DNA from: Rickettsiales bacterium
GTDB lineage: Bacteria; Pseudomonadota; Alphaproteobacteria; TMED127
Assembly: GCA_002711515.1 (NCBI GenBank)
Contig: PARN01000026.1
Location: 5,399 to 12,336 of the forward strand
Reading direction: 5' to 3'
Length of the DNA stretch: 6,938 bases
The position numbers were made by a program, and so were the translations under genes. This document shows, one piece after another, positions 6,219 to 6,938 of this stretch. Numbering within the stretch: the stretch's first letter is position 1; the number at the start of each line of letters is the position of its first letter. The notes under the pieces were generated by a model that worked only from the letters and a program-made list of their open reading frames with translations, did no database searches and had not been told where the DNA came from.

Positions 6219-6938
6219 TAAAGTTCAAGAAAAACTTAAACAAACATTTGATGTTAGTTTAAATCTAAATGACACTCCATTAAGTGAGGAAGAATTAATT
6301 GATGCAATCAACAACTTTGACGCATTACTACCTACGGTAACAGATAAAATCACCGATAAAATTATATCTTCTCCAGATAGGAAAGCCAAAATTATAGGGA
6401 ACTTTGGAGTTGGTTTTAATAACATTGATATTGATTCTGCAAAAAATAATGGGGTAGTTGTTACAAACACTCCTGAAGTTCTAACCGATTGTACAGCAGA
6501 TATAGCAATGTTGTTAATGTTAGGTGTTGCAAGAAGAGGTTCAGAGGGAGAATTTCATGTTAGAAAAAAAGAATGGAAAGGTTGGAGACCAACTCATATG
6601 ATGGGAACTAAAGTCACCGGCAAAACTCTTGGGCTTGTTGGCATGGGAAGGATTGCTCAGGCTATGGCATATAAATCACATTTTGGCTTTAATATGAAAA
6701 TAGCTTATTTTGATCCTTACTTTAAAGATAACGAAATCATAAAAAAATTTGATGCGCAAGCTTGTAGCAGTCTTGATGAACTGCTCGCCAATTCAGATTT
6801 TGTTTCACTACACTGCCCTTCTACAAAAGAAACACGAGGCTTAATCAATATGGAATCATTGAGCAAAATGAAATCATCGGCATTCTTAATTAACACCGCA
6901 AGAGGAGATATAGTTGTTGAAAAAGATTTAGTTAATGC
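6175..6938 (+). CDS. D-glycerate dehydrogenase / hydroxypyruvate reductase (partial, 3' end missing)
   Basis: The frame is open to the window edge and gives 254 complete codons of a D-isomer-specific 2-hydroxyacid dehydrogenase (usually about 320 aa). It would reduce hydroxypyruvate, and often glyoxylate, to D-glycerate or glycolate. The N-terminus MTQNLRVLVTRKWP forms the first strand, followed by the substrate-domain signature GNFGVGFNNID (75-85), TNTPEVLTDCTADIAM (97-112), the NAD(P)-binding GLVGMGRIAQAM (153-164), an acidic Asp180 ending the second Rossmann strand (AYFD), HCPSTKET (213-220) and NTARGDIV (240-247) with Arg243 as the substrate-binding arginine. The catalytic Glu and His lie beyond the window. 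ATG at 6175 is chosen because it keeps the whole first strand; GTG 6193 or TTG 6196 would cut into it. An AAGG at 6162-6165 lies nine bases upstream. The start overlaps sgaA by 44 nt in another frame, so the two are one transcription unit. Confidence 0.9.
   Translation, partial: MTQNLRVLVTRKWPDKVQEKLKQTFDVSLNLNDTPLSEEELIDAINNFDALLPTVTDKITDKIISSPDRKAKIIGNFGVGFNNIDIDSAKNNGVVVTNTPEVLTDCTADIAMLLMLGVARRGSEGEFHVRKKEWKGWRPTHMMGTKVTGKTLGLVGMGRIAQAMAYKSHFGFNMKIAYFDPYFKDNEIIKKFDAQACSSLDELLANSDFVSLHCPSTKETRGLINMESLSKMKSSAFLINTARGDIVVEKDLVN

Noticed and set aside
6225..6470. Minus-strand open frame of 81 codons opposite the reductase gene.
   Set aside because: It lies antisense to well-conserved dehydrogenase codons, has no family features, and is explained as a shadow frame.

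Overview
The window is AT-rich bacterial DNA packed with metabolic genes. There are almost no gaps: most neighbouring genes overlap or sit a few bases apart, and no mobile element, RNA gene or CRISPR array is visible. Dense packing, Lys/Asn/Phe-rich proteins, an aspartate-type HemB and a SgaA closely resembling those of alphaproteobacterial methylotrophs suggest a streamlined, low-GC alphaproteobacterium, possibly a marine SAR11-like or related lineage. The lineage is inferred from gene content and composition; there is no marker gene to prove it.

Left part, minus strand (about 1-2598): a biotin operon read right to left as bioF, an alpha/beta hydrolase in the bioH position, bioC, and the first codons of bioD at the window edge. 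Each junction overlaps (11, 17 and 1 nt), so translation is probably coupled. BioC methylates malonyl-ACP to start pimelate synthesis, the hydrolase is the likely esterase that removes the methyl group from pimeloyl-ACP methyl ester, BioF makes 8-amino-7-oxononanoate, and BioD makes dethiobiotin.

Middle, plus strand (2642-4923): only 43 bp separates the bioF start from a divergent metY-type O-acetylhomoserine sulfhydrylase gene. Its stop codon overlaps the start of hemB (porphobilinogen synthase) as TAATG. This small gap must hold promoter elements for both directions and has no room for a classical SAM riboswitch.

Right part, plus strand (4992 to the end): after a 68-bp gap with a possible promoter and the only strong Shine-Dalgarno sequence in the window come sgaA (serine-glyoxylate aminotransferase) and a D-glycerate dehydrogenase/hydroxypyruvate reductase gene that runs off the window. 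The second gene starts 44 nt inside sgaA. Together they turn serine plus glyoxylate into glycine plus D-glycerate, two consecutive steps of the serine cycle or of glyoxylate salvage.

I see no clearly new biological system. The items most worth a second look are the divergent esterase in the bioH slot, the 44-nt dual-coding overlap, and the very small divergent promoter region.
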